Shown: positions 1 to 11,981 of the stretch, piece by piece
Layout: each line of letters opens with the position of its first letter
How positions within the stretch are numbered: the stretch's first letter is position 1
Position numbers and translations under genes: made by a program
Assembly: GCF_024749165.1 (NCBI RefSeq)
Contig: NZ_CP087190.1
Span: forward strand, 1-64,000
Length of the DNA stretch: 64,000 nt
Origin: Pseudomonas sp. B21-023
GTDB taxonomy: Bacteria > Pseudomonadota > Gammaproteobacteria > Pseudomonadales > Pseudomonadaceae
Direction of reading: 5' to 3'
The notes under the pieces: generated by a model
What the model was told of the DNA's origin: nothing
Seen by the model: the letters and a program-made list of their open reading frames with translations, nothing else
The model's database searches: none

Positions 1-1527
1 GTGTCAGTGGAACTTTGGCAGCAGTGCGTGGAGCTTCTGCGCGATGAACTGCCTGCCCAGCAATTCAACACCTGGATCCGTCCGCTACAGGTCGAAGCCG
101 AAGGCGACGAGTTGCGCGTCTATGCGCCCAACCGCTTCGTGCTTGATTGGGTCAACGAGAAGTACCTTGGCCGCCTGCTCGAACTGCTGGGTGAACAGGG
201 CAGCGGCATTGCTCCCGCGCTTTCCTTGTTGATAGGCAGCCGTCGCAGTTCCGCAGCGCGTGCTGCCCCCAACGCACCTGTCAGCGCCGCCGTTGCCGCA
301 ACCCTTGCGCAGCAGACGCAGGTGCAGCCTTCGGTGGCTGCGGTTCAGCATGCGAACACTCCAGCGGTCGAGCCAACTCAGGCCGCCGAGGTCGAAGAGC
401 CCTCGAGCCGCGACAGCTTCGACAGCATGAGCGACACCACCACGGCCCCGAAGGCCAACGGGCGTACCGAGCAGCGCACGGTGCAGGTCGAAGGTGCCTT
501 GAAGCACACCAGCTACCTGAACCGTACCTTCACCTTCGAGACCTTCGTCGAGGGTAAATCCAACCAGCTGGCCCGCGCCGCGGCCTGGCAGGTCGCCGAC
601 AACCCCAAGCATGGTTACAACCCGCTCTTCCTTTATGGGGGCGTGGGCCTGGGTAAGACCCACTTGATGCACGCTGTGGGTAACCACCTGCTGAAAAAGA
701 ATCCGAATGCCAAGGTGGTCTACCTGCATTCCGAGCGCTTCGTGGCCGACATGGTCAAGGCGCTGCAACTGAACGCGATCAATGAGTTCAAGCGTTTCTA
801 CCGCTCGGTCGATGCGCTGCTGATCGATGACATTCAGTTCTTCGCCCGCAAGGAGCGCTCGCAGGAAGAGTTTTTCCACACCTTCAACGCCCTGCTCGAA
901 GGTGGCCAGCAGGTGATCCTCACCAGTGACCGCTACCCGAAGGAAATCGAAGGCCTGGAAGAGCGCCTGAAGTCGCGTTTCGGCTGGGGGCTGACGGTCG
1001 CCGTCGAGCCACCGGAGCTGGAAACCCGTGTGGCCATCCTTATGAAGAAGGCCGACCAAGCCAAGGTCGAGTTGCCGCACGATGCCGCCTTCTTCATCGC
1101 CCAGCGTATCCGCTCCAATGTGCGTGAACTGGAAGGCGCCCTGAAACGGGTGATTGCCCACTCGCACTTCATGGGCCGCGACATCACCATCGAGCTGATC
1201 CGCGAGTCGCTCAAGGACTTGTTGGCGCTGCAGGACAAGCTGGTCAGTGTGGATAACATCCAGCGCACGGTGGCCGAGTACTACAAGATCAAGATCTCCG
1301 ATCTGTTGTCCAAGCGTCGCTCGCGCTCGGTGGCGCGGCCACGGCAGGTAGCGATGGCGTTGTCGAAAGAGTTGACCAACCACAGTCTGCCGGAGATCGG
1401 CGACATGTTCGGCGGTCGCGACCACACCACCGTGTTGCACGCTTGCCGCAAGATTAATGAATTGAAGGAATCCGACGCGGACATCCGCGAGGACTACAAG
1501 AACCTGCTGCGTACGCTGACGACCTGA
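1..1527 (+). CDS. dnaA: Chromosomal replication initiator protein DnaA
   Basis: DnaA binds 9-bp DnaA boxes at oriC, forms an ATP-bound filament and opens the origin for helicase loading. The 508-residue protein shows all four domains: an N-terminal helicase-interaction domain (about 1-80), a long Ala/Pro/Thr-rich linker (about 80-170), an AAA+ domain with Walker A GGVGLGKT near 213-220 and Walker [10 protein letters not shown] near 275, and a C-terminal DNA-binding domain with the signature RDHTTVLHA near 475. It starts with GTG at base 1, the usual coordinate zero of Pseudomonas chromosomes, so its promoter and oriC are outside the window. One perfect TGTGGATAA box lies inside the gene at 1248-1256. 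dnaN follows after 40 bp. Identity is certain. Confidence 0.99.
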   Translation: MSVELWQQCVELLRDELPAQQFNTWIRPLQVEAEGDELRVYAPNRFVLDWVNEKYLGRLLELLGEQGSGIAPALSLLIGSRRSSAARAAPNAPVSAAVAATLAQQTQVQPSVAAVQHANTPAVEPTQAAEVEEPSSRDSFDSMSDTTTAPKANGRTEQRTVQVEGALKHTSYLNRTFTFETFVEGKSNQLARAAAWQVADNPKHGYNPLFLYGGVGLGKTHLMHAVGNHLLKKNPNAKVVYLHSERFVADMVKALQLNAINEFKRFYRSVDALLIDDIQFFARKERSQEEFFHTFNALLEGGQQVILTSDRYPKEIEGLEERLKSRFGWGLTVAVEPPELETRVAILMKKADQAKVELPHDAAFFIAQRIRSNVRELEGALKRVIAHSHFMGRDITIELIRESLKDLLALQDKLVSVDNIQRTVAEYYKIKISDLLSKRRSRSVARPRQVAMALSKELTNHSLPEIGDMFGGRDHTTVLHACRKINELKESDADIREDYKNLLRTLTT

Positions 1528-1567
1528 TGACCGTCTGCGCAGCTATTTGAAGGCAAGGGACTAGACC

Positions 1568-2671
1568 ATGCATTTCACCATTCAACGCGAAGCCCTGTTG
1601 AAACCCCTGCAACTGGTCGCAGGCGTCGTCGAGCGCCGCCAGACCTTGCCGGTTCTGTCCAACGTCCTGCTGGTCGTGCAAGGCCAGCAGCTGTCGTTGA
1701 CCGGTACCGACCTGGAAGTCGAACTGGTTGGCCGCGTACAGCTGGAAGAACCGGCTGAACCGGGCGAGATCACCGTCCCGGCGCGCAAGCTGATGGACAT
1801 CTGCAAGAGCCTGCCCAGCGATGTGCTGATCGACATCAAGGTCGACGAGCAGAAGTTGCTGGTCAAGGCCGGTCGCAGCCGTTTCACCCTTTCCACTTTG
1901 CCGGCCAATGACTTCCCGACCGTGGAAGAAGGCCCAGGCTCGCTGACCTGCCAGCTTGAGCAGAGCAAACTGCGCCGCCTGATCGAACGCACCAGCTTCG
2001 CCATGGCCCAGCAGGACGTGCGCTACTACCTCAACGGCATGCTGCTGGAAGTATCCCCCGGCACCCTACGTGCTGTGGCCACCGATGGACACCGCTTGGC
2101 GTTGTGTGCGATGCAGGCACCGATCGACCAAGCTGATCGTCATCAGGTCATCGTGCCGCGCAAAGGTATCCTGGAGCTGGCGCGCCTGCTGACAGACCCG
2201 GAAGGCATGGTCAGCATCGTTCTGGGCCAGCATCACATTCGTGCCACCACCGGTGAATTCACTTTCACCTCCAAGCTGGTGGACGGCAAGTTCCCGGACT
2301 ACGAGCGCGTTCTGCCTAAAGGTGGCGACAAGCTGGTGATCGGCGACCGTCAGGCACTGCGCGAAGCGTTCAGCCGCACCGCGATCCTGTCCAACGAGAA
2401 GTACCGCGGCATTCGCCTGCAACTGGCCGCTGGCCAACTGAAAATCCAGGCCAACAACCCGGAACAGGAAGAAGCGGAAGAAGAGATCAGCGTCGACTAC
2501 AACGGCAGCTCGTTGGAGATCGGTTTCAACGTCAGCTACCTGCTGGACGTGCTGGGTGTGATGACTACAGAGCAGGTGCGCCTGATTCTGTCGGACTCCA
2601 ACAGCAGCGCCCTGTTGCAGGAAGCCGGCAATGACGACTCGTCCTACGTTGTCATGCCGATGCGTCTGTAA
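1568..2671 (+). CDS. dnaN: DNA polymerase III beta sliding clamp
   Basis: DnaN is the ring-shaped processivity clamp that tethers DNA polymerase III and other partners to DNA. The 367-residue length is standard, and the chain is made of three similar clamp domains, beginning MHFTIQREALLKPLQLV and ending YVVMPMRL, the conserved clamp C-terminus. The ATG at 1568 is preceded by an AAGG-type ribosome binding site. It sits 40 bp after dnaA and 15 bp before recF, so the dnaA-dnaN-recF-gyrB order and tight spacing indicate co-transcription. Nothing unusual was seen. Confidence 0.99.
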   Translation: MHFTIQREALLKPLQLVAGVVERRQTLPVLSNVLLVVQGQQLSLTGTDLEVELVGRVQLEEPAEPGEITVPARKLMDICKSLPSDVLIDIKVDEQKLLVKAGRSRFTLSTLPANDFPTVEEGPGSLTCQLEQSKLRRLIERTSFAMAQQDVRYYLNGMLLEVSPGTLRAVATDGHRLALCAMQAPIDQADRHQVIVPRKGILELARLLTDPEGMVSIVLGQHHIRATTGEFTFTSKLVDGKFPDYERVLPKGGDKLVIGDRQALREAFSRTAILSNEKYRGIRLQLAAGQLKIQANNPEQEEAEEEISVDYNGSSLEIGFNVSYLLDVLGVMTTEQVRLILSDSNSSALLQEAGNDDSSYVVMPMRL

Positions 2672-2686
2672 CCCGTAGCAGGCGAC

Positions 2687-6215
<3,529 letters not shown>

Positions 6216-6232
6216 TAAGCGGGCAGTAACAG

Positions 6233-6264
6233 AAAGCCAATCCCCAGGGATTGGCTTTTTTTTG
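6233..6264 (+). terminator. Rho-independent terminator after gyrB
   Basis: A 12-bp perfect stem (AAAGCCAATCCC / GGGATTGGCTTT) with a very short loop is followed by a run of eight or more T. It lies 18 bp after the gyrB stop and ends the dnaA-gyrB transcription unit. Confidence 0.93.
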
Positions 6265-6274
6265 CCTTCACGAA

Positions 6275-6290
6275 TGTTCCACGTGGAACT
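6275..6290. other. parS: parS centromere site (downstream of gyrB)
   Basis: TGTTCCACGTGGAACT is a palindrome with one end mismatch and matches the parS consensus. It lies just after the gyrB terminator, and its last bases overlap the stop codon of the convergent fisR-like gene. It is the third parS within 3.2 kb. Confidence 0.9.
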
Positions 6291-7590
6291 ACGAAATCCC
6301 CAAGGCCTTTAGTCGACGGTACAACGTACGCTCACTCATCCCAAGATGTTCAGCCAACTCACTTCGAGAACCGTTAAAGGTTTCCAAGGCATGGGCCAGA
6401 TCCGCCATCTTGTTCCTTCCGCGTCTGCGGTTAACAGACTGCGTTGTAGTCGAATGGATCTCCTCCGGGAGATGCTCCGGGCGAATAAGTCCATCATCAG
6501 CAAACAATCGCGCCCGCTCTAGTATGTTTCTGAGCTCGCGAATGTTGCCTGGGAAGGTATGAAGAACGAGGCGTTCGAGTGCCTCGGGGCTAACCTTGGG
6601 CGCGTGCTTGCCGGCCATACGTTGCAATAGGCTCTCACAGAGCAACGGCAAATCCTCGACTCTTTCGCGTAGCGATGGCAGGCGAATCGGGAAACCGCTG
6701 ATGCGGTAGTAGAGGTCTTCGCGGAAGGTCCCTTCAACGGCCATCTCCTTCAATGGCTTGTGGGTGGCTGAGACCAGACGGAAGTCTGAATGGACCGTGC
6801 GCGTGCTGCCGACCGGACGGAAGCTTCCGGATTCGATCAGACGTAGCAACTTCACTTGCATGGCCAGCGGCACCTCACCGATCTCATCGAGGAACAGTGT
6901 TCCACCGTGAGCCGCTTCGGCCAGGCCGATCTTGCGCTGGGTCGCGCCGGTGAAAGCCCCCTTCTCATAGCCGAACAACTCACTCTCGAACAGTGATTCG
7001 GTCAGCCCGGTGCAGTCCACCACCACCAAGGGGCCATTGGCCCGGGGACTGCCCAGGTGCAATGCCCGTGCGAAAAGCTCCTTCCCCGTCCCGGATTCAC
7101 CCTGGAGCAGGACCGGGATCTGCGCGGGGGCGGCACGTTGCAGACTGGAAACGGCGCTCTTGAAGGACGGAGCCCGGCCGACCAAGCCCTGTTGTTGAGG
7201 TTGTGCCGATGCCAGGGTGACGCTGGTCAGCCGCTCGACGAACGCTACCACCCTGCCCTCGCCGTCGAGGATCGGACGCAGTTCCACATCTACATGTTCC
7301 GGCCCACGTGGTGTGTGATGGATGTGCAGGACGCGCTCGGGCACCTTGCTGTCCAGCGATTTTCGCAGCGGGCAGTGCTCACCCGCCTGGTCGCAGGGAA
7401 CGGCGTAGTGATGGGAAACCCGATGACACTTATCGCCGATTGGCGCGTGTTCCGCGTTGCCGAACTGGCGACGGTAGGCGGCGTTGGCGGCGAGGATGTT
7501 GTAGTCGGTGTCCAGCACGATGCTGGGCAGCACATCGTGTTCAAGGTAGGACACCAGCGCGATGATCGCGGGATGGGAAGCGGCTAGCAT
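6289..7590 (-). CDS. fisR: FisR-type sigma-54-dependent activator, sulfane-sulfur sensor
   Basis: This 433-residue enhancer-binding protein probably activates the divergent sulfide-oxidation genes through sigma-54 RNA polymerase. It has an N-terminal PAS-like sensor (about 1-125), an AAA+ domain with Walker A GESGTGKE at 164-171, the sigma-54 contact loop GAFTGA at 211-216 and Walker B FLDEIGEVP near 233-241, and a C-terminal Fis-type helix-turn-helix. The sensor holds Cys55, Cys66 and Cys73, a C-x10-C-x6-C spacing that, as I recall, matches the sulfane-sulfur-reactive cysteines of Cupriavidus FisR. The start was set at ATG 7590 (MLAASHP) rather than the upstream in-frame start at 7677, which would run through the operator array. 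Activation of the adjacent pdo/sqr genes is inferred from family and position. Confidence 0.9.
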   Translation of the reverse strand: MLAASHPAIIALVSYLEHDVLPSIVLDTDYNILAANAAYRRQFGNAEHAPIGDKCHRVSHHYAVPCDQAGEHCPLRKSLDSKVPERVLHIHHTPRGPEHVDVELRPILDGEGRVVAFVERLTSVTLASAQPQQQGLVGRAPSFKSAVSSLQRAAPAQIPVLLQGESGTGKELFARALHLGSPRANGPLVVVDCTGLTESLFESELFGYEKGAFTGATQRKIGLAEAAHGGTLFLDEIGEVPLAMQVKLLRLIESGSFRPVGSTRTVHSDFRLVSATHKPLKEMAVEGTFREDLYYRISGFPIRLPSLRERVEDLPLLCESLLQRMAGKHAPKVSPEALERLVLHTFPGNIRELRNILERARLFADDGLIRPEHLPEEIHSTTTQSVNRRRGRNKMADLAHALETFNGSRSELAEHLGMSERTLYRRLKALGIS

Positions 7591-7628
7591 GACAGCACCA
7601 AATGGAGGACCTGGCGAGCGTAGCAAGG

Positions 7629-7676
7629 ACTGCCAATCACTGCCATCGGCTGACAGTCGACTGCCAGGAACTGTCA
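7629..7676. promoter_or_regulatory. Heptamer array, probable FisR upstream activating sequence
   Basis: The heptamer ACTGCCA or ACTGTCA occurs at 7629, 7639, 7660 and 7670 on the plus strand, and its complement TGACAGT at 7651-7657. The direct copies form two pairs, each with a 10-bp period, and the pairs are 31 bp apart (about three helical turns), so all four face one side of the helix. TGACAGTCGACTGCCA (7651-7666) is also a near-perfect palindrome. The array lies 39-86 bp from the fisR start and 87-134 bp upstream of the candidate -24 element, the usual distance for a sigma-54 enhancer. Confidence 0.72.
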
Positions 7677-7762
7677 CCTGTGGGTTGCTGGAATGAGGGC
7701 TGCTGCTCGCCCTTCACCACACGAGACCGCTCCTACAGGGGGAAGGCGTCTATCTGAAAGGC

Positions 7763-7777
7763 TGGCATGCATCTTGA
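7763..7777 (+). promoter_or_regulatory. Candidate sigma-54 (-24/-12) promoter for pdo
   Basis: TGGCATGCATCTTGA resembles the sigma-54 consensus TGGCAC-N5-TTGC. It keeps the GG at -24 and TTG at -12 with the right spacing but has GA instead of GC. It lies 58 bp before the pdo start and downstream of the heptamer array. A fragment of the P. putida REP end (CCGCTCCTACAGG) lies just upstream near 7728-7740. Confidence 0.55.
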
Positions 7778-7834
7778 TAAAGCACCTTCAACTGCCTATG
7801 CCTTCAAGGAGGCTTGGGATAACTGGAGAGTGCA

Positions 7835-8719
7835 ATGATCATCGGCAACAACCTTCACGTTGAAGAGTTCTTCGACAAGGCGACCTGGACCATCAGCTAC
7901 TTGGTCATGGATGGCGAGACGCGGCAATGCGCGCTGATCGACAGCGTGCTGGATTACGACCCCAAGTCCGGGCGTACCTGCACAAGCTCGGCGGACAAGC
8001 TGATCGCCCGCGTCGAGGCGCTGGATGCCAAGGTTCAATGGATTCTGGATACCCATGTGCACGCCGACCATCTATCCGCGGCAGCCTACCTCAAGGCGCG
8101 GCTGGGCGGCAGCATCGCGATCGGTGCGCAGATCACCCAGGTTCAGAAAGTCTTTGGCACCCTGTTCAACGCCGAGCCGGGTTTTGCTCGTGACGGCAGC
8201 CAGTTCGACGTCCTGTTCGAAGATGAAGAAGGATTTCGCATCGGTAACCTGCATGCCCGCGCCCTGCACACCCCTGGACATACCCCGGCATGCATGAGCT
8301 ACATGGTCGAGGATGCGGGCGAGACTGCCGTGTTCGTCGGCGACACCTTGTTCACCCCCGACTATGGCACCGCCCGTTGCGACTTCCCGGGCGCCAGCGC
8401 AAGAACCCTGTACAAGTCGATCCGTCGGCTGCTCGCCTTCCCGGACCAGACCCGGCTGTTCATGTGCCACGACTACCTGCCTGGTGGCCGTGAGCTGCGC
8501 TTCGTCACCACCGTGGCCGAGCAACGCGCCGACAACATCCATATTCATCAAGGGGTCAGCGAAGACAGCTTCGTGCAGATGCGCGAAGCCCGTGACAAGA
8601 CCCTCGACATGCCCGTGCTGATCTTGCCGTCGGTGCAGATCAACATGCGCAGTGGGCAATTCCCCGAACCTGAAGAAAACGGTGTGAGCTACCTGAAGAT
8701 CCCGCTGAACAAGCTGTAA
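7835..8719 (+). CDS. pdo: Persulfide dioxygenase (ETHE1-like, metallo-beta-lactamase fold)
   Basis: This 294-residue enzyme probably oxidises glutathione persulfide to sulfite with O2, using mononuclear iron. The metallo-beta-lactamase motif THVHADH gives His74, His76, Asp78 and His79; His149 (in TPGHT) and Asp170 (in VGDTL) complete the site, and His74, His149 and Asp170 are the expected iron ligands. A hydrolase of the same fold, such as glyoxalase II, is less likely because of the adjacent SQR gene. The ATG at 7835 is preceded by TGGAGAG. It is first in an operon with sqr and the tauE-like gene, divergent from fisR. P. putida is known to have a characterised PDO of this fold. Confidence 0.92.
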   Translation: MIIGNNLHVEEFFDKATWTISYLVMDGETRQCALIDSVLDYDPKSGRTCTSSADKLIARVEALDAKVQWILDTHVHADHLSAAAYLKARLGGSIAIGAQITQVQKVFGTLFNAEPGFARDGSQFDVLFEDEEGFRIGNLHARALHTPGHTPACMSYMVEDAGETAVFVGDTLFTPDYGTARCDFPGASARTLYKSIRRLLAFPDQTRLFMCHDYLPGGRELRFVTTVAEQRADNIHIHQGVSEDSFVQMREARDKTLDMPVLILPSVQINMRSGQFPEPEENGVSYLKIPLNKL

Positions 8720-8760
8720 GCCACGCCGTACCCATAACGAGATTTCCAAGGAACACCGCC

Positions 8761-10038
8761 ATGCCTGCCCTGTCCCCTGCCGATTCCTCCCGTGCCGACC
8801 ACCACAAGGTGGTGATCGTTGGCGCAGGTGCCGCCGGTATCGCCACCGCCTCCAGCCTGATCGCCCGTGATCCGTCGCTGGATATTGCCCTGATCGACCC
8901 TGCCGATGTGCACTACTACCAGCCAGGCTGGACCATGGTCGGTGCCGGTGTGTTCAAGGCGTCGAGTACCGCCCACACCATGGCCGCCACCCTGCCCCGC
9001 GATGTGCGCTGGATCAAGGCGCGGGTGGACGGCTTCGATCCCCAGGGCCAACTGGTGCTGCTCGAGGGTGGTCGCGCTGTCAGCTATGAACAGCTGGTGG
9101 TCTGCCCGGGTTTGAAGCTCGATTGGAATGCCATCGAAGGCTTGAGTGAGACCCTTGGGCGCAACGGTGTCACCTCCAACTACCGCTATGACCTGGCACC
9201 CTATACCTGGCAACTGGTGCAGGACCTCAAGCAGGGGCGCGCCCTTTTCACCCAGCCGCCGATGCCGATCAAGTGCGCCGGAGCGCCGCAGAAGGCGCTG
9301 TACCTGTCGTGTGACCACTGGCTGCGCAGCGGCCACCTGGGCAACGTGAGGGCCAGCTTCTTCAATGCCGGCGCGGTGCTGTTCGGTGTGCCGGACTATG
9401 TGCCGGCGCTGATGAGCTACATCGACAAGTACGGCGTCGACCTGAACTATCAGCATCGCCTGACGGCGGTGGATGGCGCGAACAAGCGTGCCACGTTCGT
9501 GCGCACCCTCCCCGATGGCACTACCGAGACCCGCGTCGAAGCCTTCGACATGCTGCATGTGGTTCCGCCCCAGGTGGCGCCTGATTTCATCCGCCAGAGC
9601 CCACTGGCTGACGCGGCGGGTTGGGTGGATGTCGATCCGCATACCTTGCGCCATCGCCAGTTTGGCAATATCCATGCTCTGGGCGACGTGGCCAACACCA
9701 CCAACGCCAAGACCGCCGCCGCCGCCCGCAAGCAGGCACCGGTGGTGGCCAACAATGTGCTGGTGGCGCTTGGTCGGCTCGCGACCCTCACGCAATACGA
9801 TGGCTATGGCTCCTGCCCGCTGACAGTGGAGCGTGGCAAGATCGTCCTGGCCGAGTTCACCTACGGCGGCAAGCTGGCACCGAGCTTCCCGCGTTGGCTG
9901 CTCGATGGCCGCAGGCCAACCCGCCTGGCTTGGCTGCTCAAGGCGCAGATCCTGCCGCCGCTGTACTGGAAAGCCATGCTCAAGGGCCGCGAGTGGCTGG
10001 CCCGGCCGCAACCCTTGGTGGTCGAGGCGCAACAGTGA
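8761..10038 (+). CDS. sqr: Sulfide:quinone oxidoreductase, SQRDL-like type
   Basis: This FAD flavoprotein oxidises sulfide to persulfide or polysulfide and passes electrons to the quinone pool. The 425-residue chain has an N-terminal FAD-binding motif VVIVGAGAAGIA (17-28). The two redox cysteines expected for this SQR type are Cys172 in PIKCAGAPQK and Cys352 in YGSCPLT, motifs shared with mitochondrial SQOR. A second dinucleotide motif, HALGDVANT, lies near 305-313, and a C-terminal amphipathic part (about 370-410) probably anchors it to the membrane. The ATG at 8761 follows AAGGAACACC. The stop overlaps the next gene's GTG start by 3 bp, implying coupled translation. Confidence 0.92.
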   Translation: MPALSPADSSRADHHKVVIVGAGAAGIATASSLIARDPSLDIALIDPADVHYYQPGWTMVGAGVFKASSTAHTMAATLPRDVRWIKARVDGFDPQGQLVLLEGGRAVSYEQLVVCPGLKLDWNAIEGLSETLGRNGVTSNYRYDLAPYTWQLVQDLKQGRALFTQPPMPIKCAGAPQKALYLSCDHWLRSGHLGNVRASFFNAGAVLFGVPDYVPALMSYIDKYGVDLNYQHRLTAVDGANKRATFVRTLPDGTTETRVEAFDMLHVVPPQVAPDFIRQSPLADAAGWVDVDPHTLRHRQFGNIHALGDVANTTNAKTAAAARKQAPVVANNVLVALGRLATLTQYDGYGSCPLTVERGKIVLAEFTYGGKLAPSFPRWLLDGRRPTRLAWLLKAQILPPLYWKAMLKGREWLARPQPLVVEAQQ

Positions 10039-10853
10039 TCGAGCAACAACTGCTGGGCGCCGGGCTTGGCGCGATCATTGGCGCGGTGTTGGCGTTGACC
10101 GGCGCCGGTGGCGGTATCCTCGCGGTACCGCTGCTGGTGTTTGGCCTGGGGCTGAGCATGGTCGAGGCGGCCCCGATCGGCCTGCTGGCCGTGGGGTTGG
10201 CGGCGGCAGTCGGTGCAGTGCTCGGCCTGCGCCAGGGGCTGGTGCGCTACCGGGCGGCCCTGTTCATCGCGCTGATCGGGATTGCCTGCGCGCCGTTGGG
10301 CCTGATGCTCGCTCACCGTGTGCCCAACCTACCTTTGGCCTTGGTTTTCGCCGGGGTGTTGGTGTATGCCTGTTTGCGAATCTGGCGCAAGGCAGCACGA
10401 GAGCTGCGCGGCGAGTCACCTTGCGGCGAACGGGAGATCATGCCTTGCGTGCTCAACCCGTTGCAGGGGCGCTTGCGCTGGACTCTCCCCTGCGCCCGCG
10501 CGCTGGCGTTTACCGGAATATTGTCGGGGTTGCTGTCTGGCCTGCTGGGCGTCGGTGGCGGCTTCGTGATCATTCCGGCCTTGAACCGCTACACCAACCT
10601 GAACATGAAAAGCATCGTCGCCACTTCGCTGGCGGTGATCGCCCTGGTGTCCACTGGCAGTGTGGTCAGCGCCAGCGTGGCGGGCGTGATGCATTGGAGG
10701 GTCGGTGCACCGTTCGCTGCAGGGGCGGTGCTGGGTTTGCTGCTGGCGCGGCCATTGGCGAGCAAGCTGGCCGGTCCGCGCCTGCAGCAGCTGTTCGCCA
10801 TGGTGGGCTGCGGCGCCGCCGTGCTGCTCGCCGGCAAGGCACTACTCGGCTAG
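10035..10853 (+). CDS. TauE/SafE-family membrane permease, probable sulfite exporter
   Basis: This 272-residue integral membrane protein has about eight hydrophobic segments in two halves, each opening with a glycine-rich motif (LTGAGGGILAVPLL near 22-35 and LLGVGGGFVIIPAL near 170-183), which is typical of TauE/SafE. The GTG start at 10035 overlaps the sqr stop. Position after pdo and sqr suggests it exports sulfite, the product of PDO; this is inference, since family members carry several organic and inorganic sulfur anions. Its 3' end overlaps the tail of the convergent LysR gene by 12 bp. Confidence 0.85.
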   Translation: MIEQQLLGAGLGAIIGAVLALTGAGGGILAVPLLVFGLGLSMVEAAPIGLLAVGLAAAVGAVLGLRQGLVRYRAALFIALIGIACAPLGLMLAHRVPNLPLALVFAGVLVYACLRIWRKAARELRGESPCGEREIMPCVLNPLQGRLRWTLPCARALAFTGILSGLLSGLLGVGGGFVIIPALNRYTNLNMKSIVATSLAVIALVSTGSVVSASVAGVMHWRVGAPFAAGAVLGLLLARPLASKLAGPRLQQLFAMVGCGAAVLLAGKALLG

Positions 10854-11729
10854 CAATTCTTCCTGCTGGGCGGCGCACAGCGCCAGCAGGTAATCCCACA
10901 CCACCCGCAAGCGCACCGACTTGTGCAGCTCGCGGCGGGTACAGATCCAGTAGCTGCGCTGGATGGTCTCGCTGGGCAGTACGCGTACCAGCTTCGGATC
11001 GTGTCGGGCCATGTAGTTGGGCAGCACGGCGATACCCAGCCCGGCCTGGGCGGCGTGCTGCTGGGCGATCACGCTGGTGCTTCTGAACACCACGTTGGGC
11101 GCGCGGCAGAAGCTGTTGAGGAACAGCAGTTCCTGACTGAACAGCAGGTCGTCGACGTAGCCGATCCAGTTGTGCCGGGCCAGATCTTCGCGGGTGTTGA
11201 GCGACGGCGCCTGATTCAGGTAGTCCTGGCTGGCGTACAGGGCCAGACGGTAGTCGGTGAGCTTGCGGGTGATCAGCAGGTCGGCGTTGGGCCGTTCCAG
11301 GTGAATGCTGATCTCGGCTTCGCGGTTGAGGATACTGACGAACCGCGGCACCGCCACCAGTTCCACCTCCAGCCCTGGGTAACGCTGGAACAGTGCCTTC
11401 ATGCGCGGAGTGAAGAACATGATGCCGATGCCTTCGGTCACGCCAAGGCGGATCTTGCCCAGCGGCGTGATGGCCTGGGTGATTTCTTCCTGCGCAAGCA
11501 GGGCAACGTTCTCCATGGCTTCGGCGTGCTTGAGCAGGGCCTGGCCGGAGGGGGTGAGTTCATAGCCCTGGGCGTGCTGCACGAATAGCGCGGTGCCCAG
11601 GTGCTTCTCGATGCTCTCGATATGCCGGGCGACGGTGCTGTGGGTAGTGTTGAGGCGCTTGGCGGCGCTGAGCAGGCGGCCGCTACGCTGCAACTCGAGG
11701 AAAAACCGCAGATCGTTCCAGTCGAACAT
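10842..11729 (-). CDS. LysR-family transcriptional regulator
   Basis: This 295-residue LysR protein has an N-terminal winged helix-turn-helix (LSAAKRLNTTHSTVARHIESIE near 18-40) and a C-terminal periplasmic-binding-like effector domain. The start was set at ATG 11729 (MFDWNDLRFFLEL), which fits LysR N-termini; an in-frame ATG 21 bp upstream is possible. It is divergent from the GMC oxidoreductase and MFS genes, with a REP pair and short direct repeats between them, so it probably controls those genes and itself. Its effector is unknown. Confidence 0.88.
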   Translation of the reverse strand: MFDWNDLRFFLELQRSGRLLSAAKRLNTTHSTVARHIESIEKHLGTALFVQHAQGYELTPSGQALLKHAEAMENVALLAQEEITQAITPLGKIRLGVTEGIGIMFFTPRMKALFQRYPGLEVELVAVPRFVSILNREAEISIHLERPNADLLITRKLTDYRLALYASQDYLNQAPSLNTREDLARHNWIGYVDDLLFSQELLFLNSFCRAPNVVFRSTSVIAQQHAAQAGLGIAVLPNYMARHDPKLVRVLPSETIQRSYWICTRRELHKSVRLRVVWDYLLALCAAQQEELLAE

Positions 11730-11763
11730 GCTGATCCCTTGGCTGTTCATTGGCGTCGATTCA

Positions 11764-11850
11764 CTGTAGGAGCGGCTTTAGCCGCGATCATCCGCGCAGC
11801 GGATGCCAAGCACCGCGGAGGCTGCATCGCGGCTGAAGCCGCTCCTACAG
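11764..11850. repeat. Paired REP hairpin (CTCCTACAG family)
   Basis: Two inverted copies, CTGTAGGAGCGGCTTTAGCC at the left and GGCTGAAGCCGCTCCTACAG at the right, flank a short spacer. This is the P. putida-type REP pair. It lies between the divergent LysR and GMC genes. A single copy of the same family occurs at 61863-61890. Confidence 0.88.
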
Positions 11851-11900
11851 GATTTGCGCCGATCATTACTCCGGCGCTGTGCTAAAACGCACAACGGCTG

Positions 11901-11929
11901 CGCGAAATCTCGTGTTTCCTCCGCGAAAT
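11901..11929. promoter_or_regulatory. Direct repeats upstream of the GMC gene
   Basis: CGCGAAAT occurs at 11901-11908 and again at 11922-11929, a 21-bp period (two helical turns), 53-81 bp before the GMC start. It is a candidate operator for the divergent LysR regulator, but no clean T-N11-A palindrome was recognised. Confidence 0.35.
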
Positions 11930-11981
11930 TAATCAATAAGATGGATCGGGACAAGAATAATAATCAGGCGCGAGGTTGCAC

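Noticed and set aside
85..1440. Long antisense frame over dnaA
   Set aside because: Its composition (His, Gln, Gly, Val rich) is that of a shadow of GC-rich coding sequence; dnaA is certain on the other strand. The same reasoning removes long antisense frames over gyrB (3762-5501), glyS (16994-18691), coxA (58763-60121) and the GMC gene (12042-13463).
7309..7320. CCCACGTGGT core as parS
   Set aside because: Only the central CACGTG core is present, with neither TGTTC nor GAACA arm.
9833..11086. Long plus-strand frame overlapping sqr, tauE and the LysR gene
   Set aside because: Arginine/glycine-rich shadow sequence overlapping three well-supported genes.
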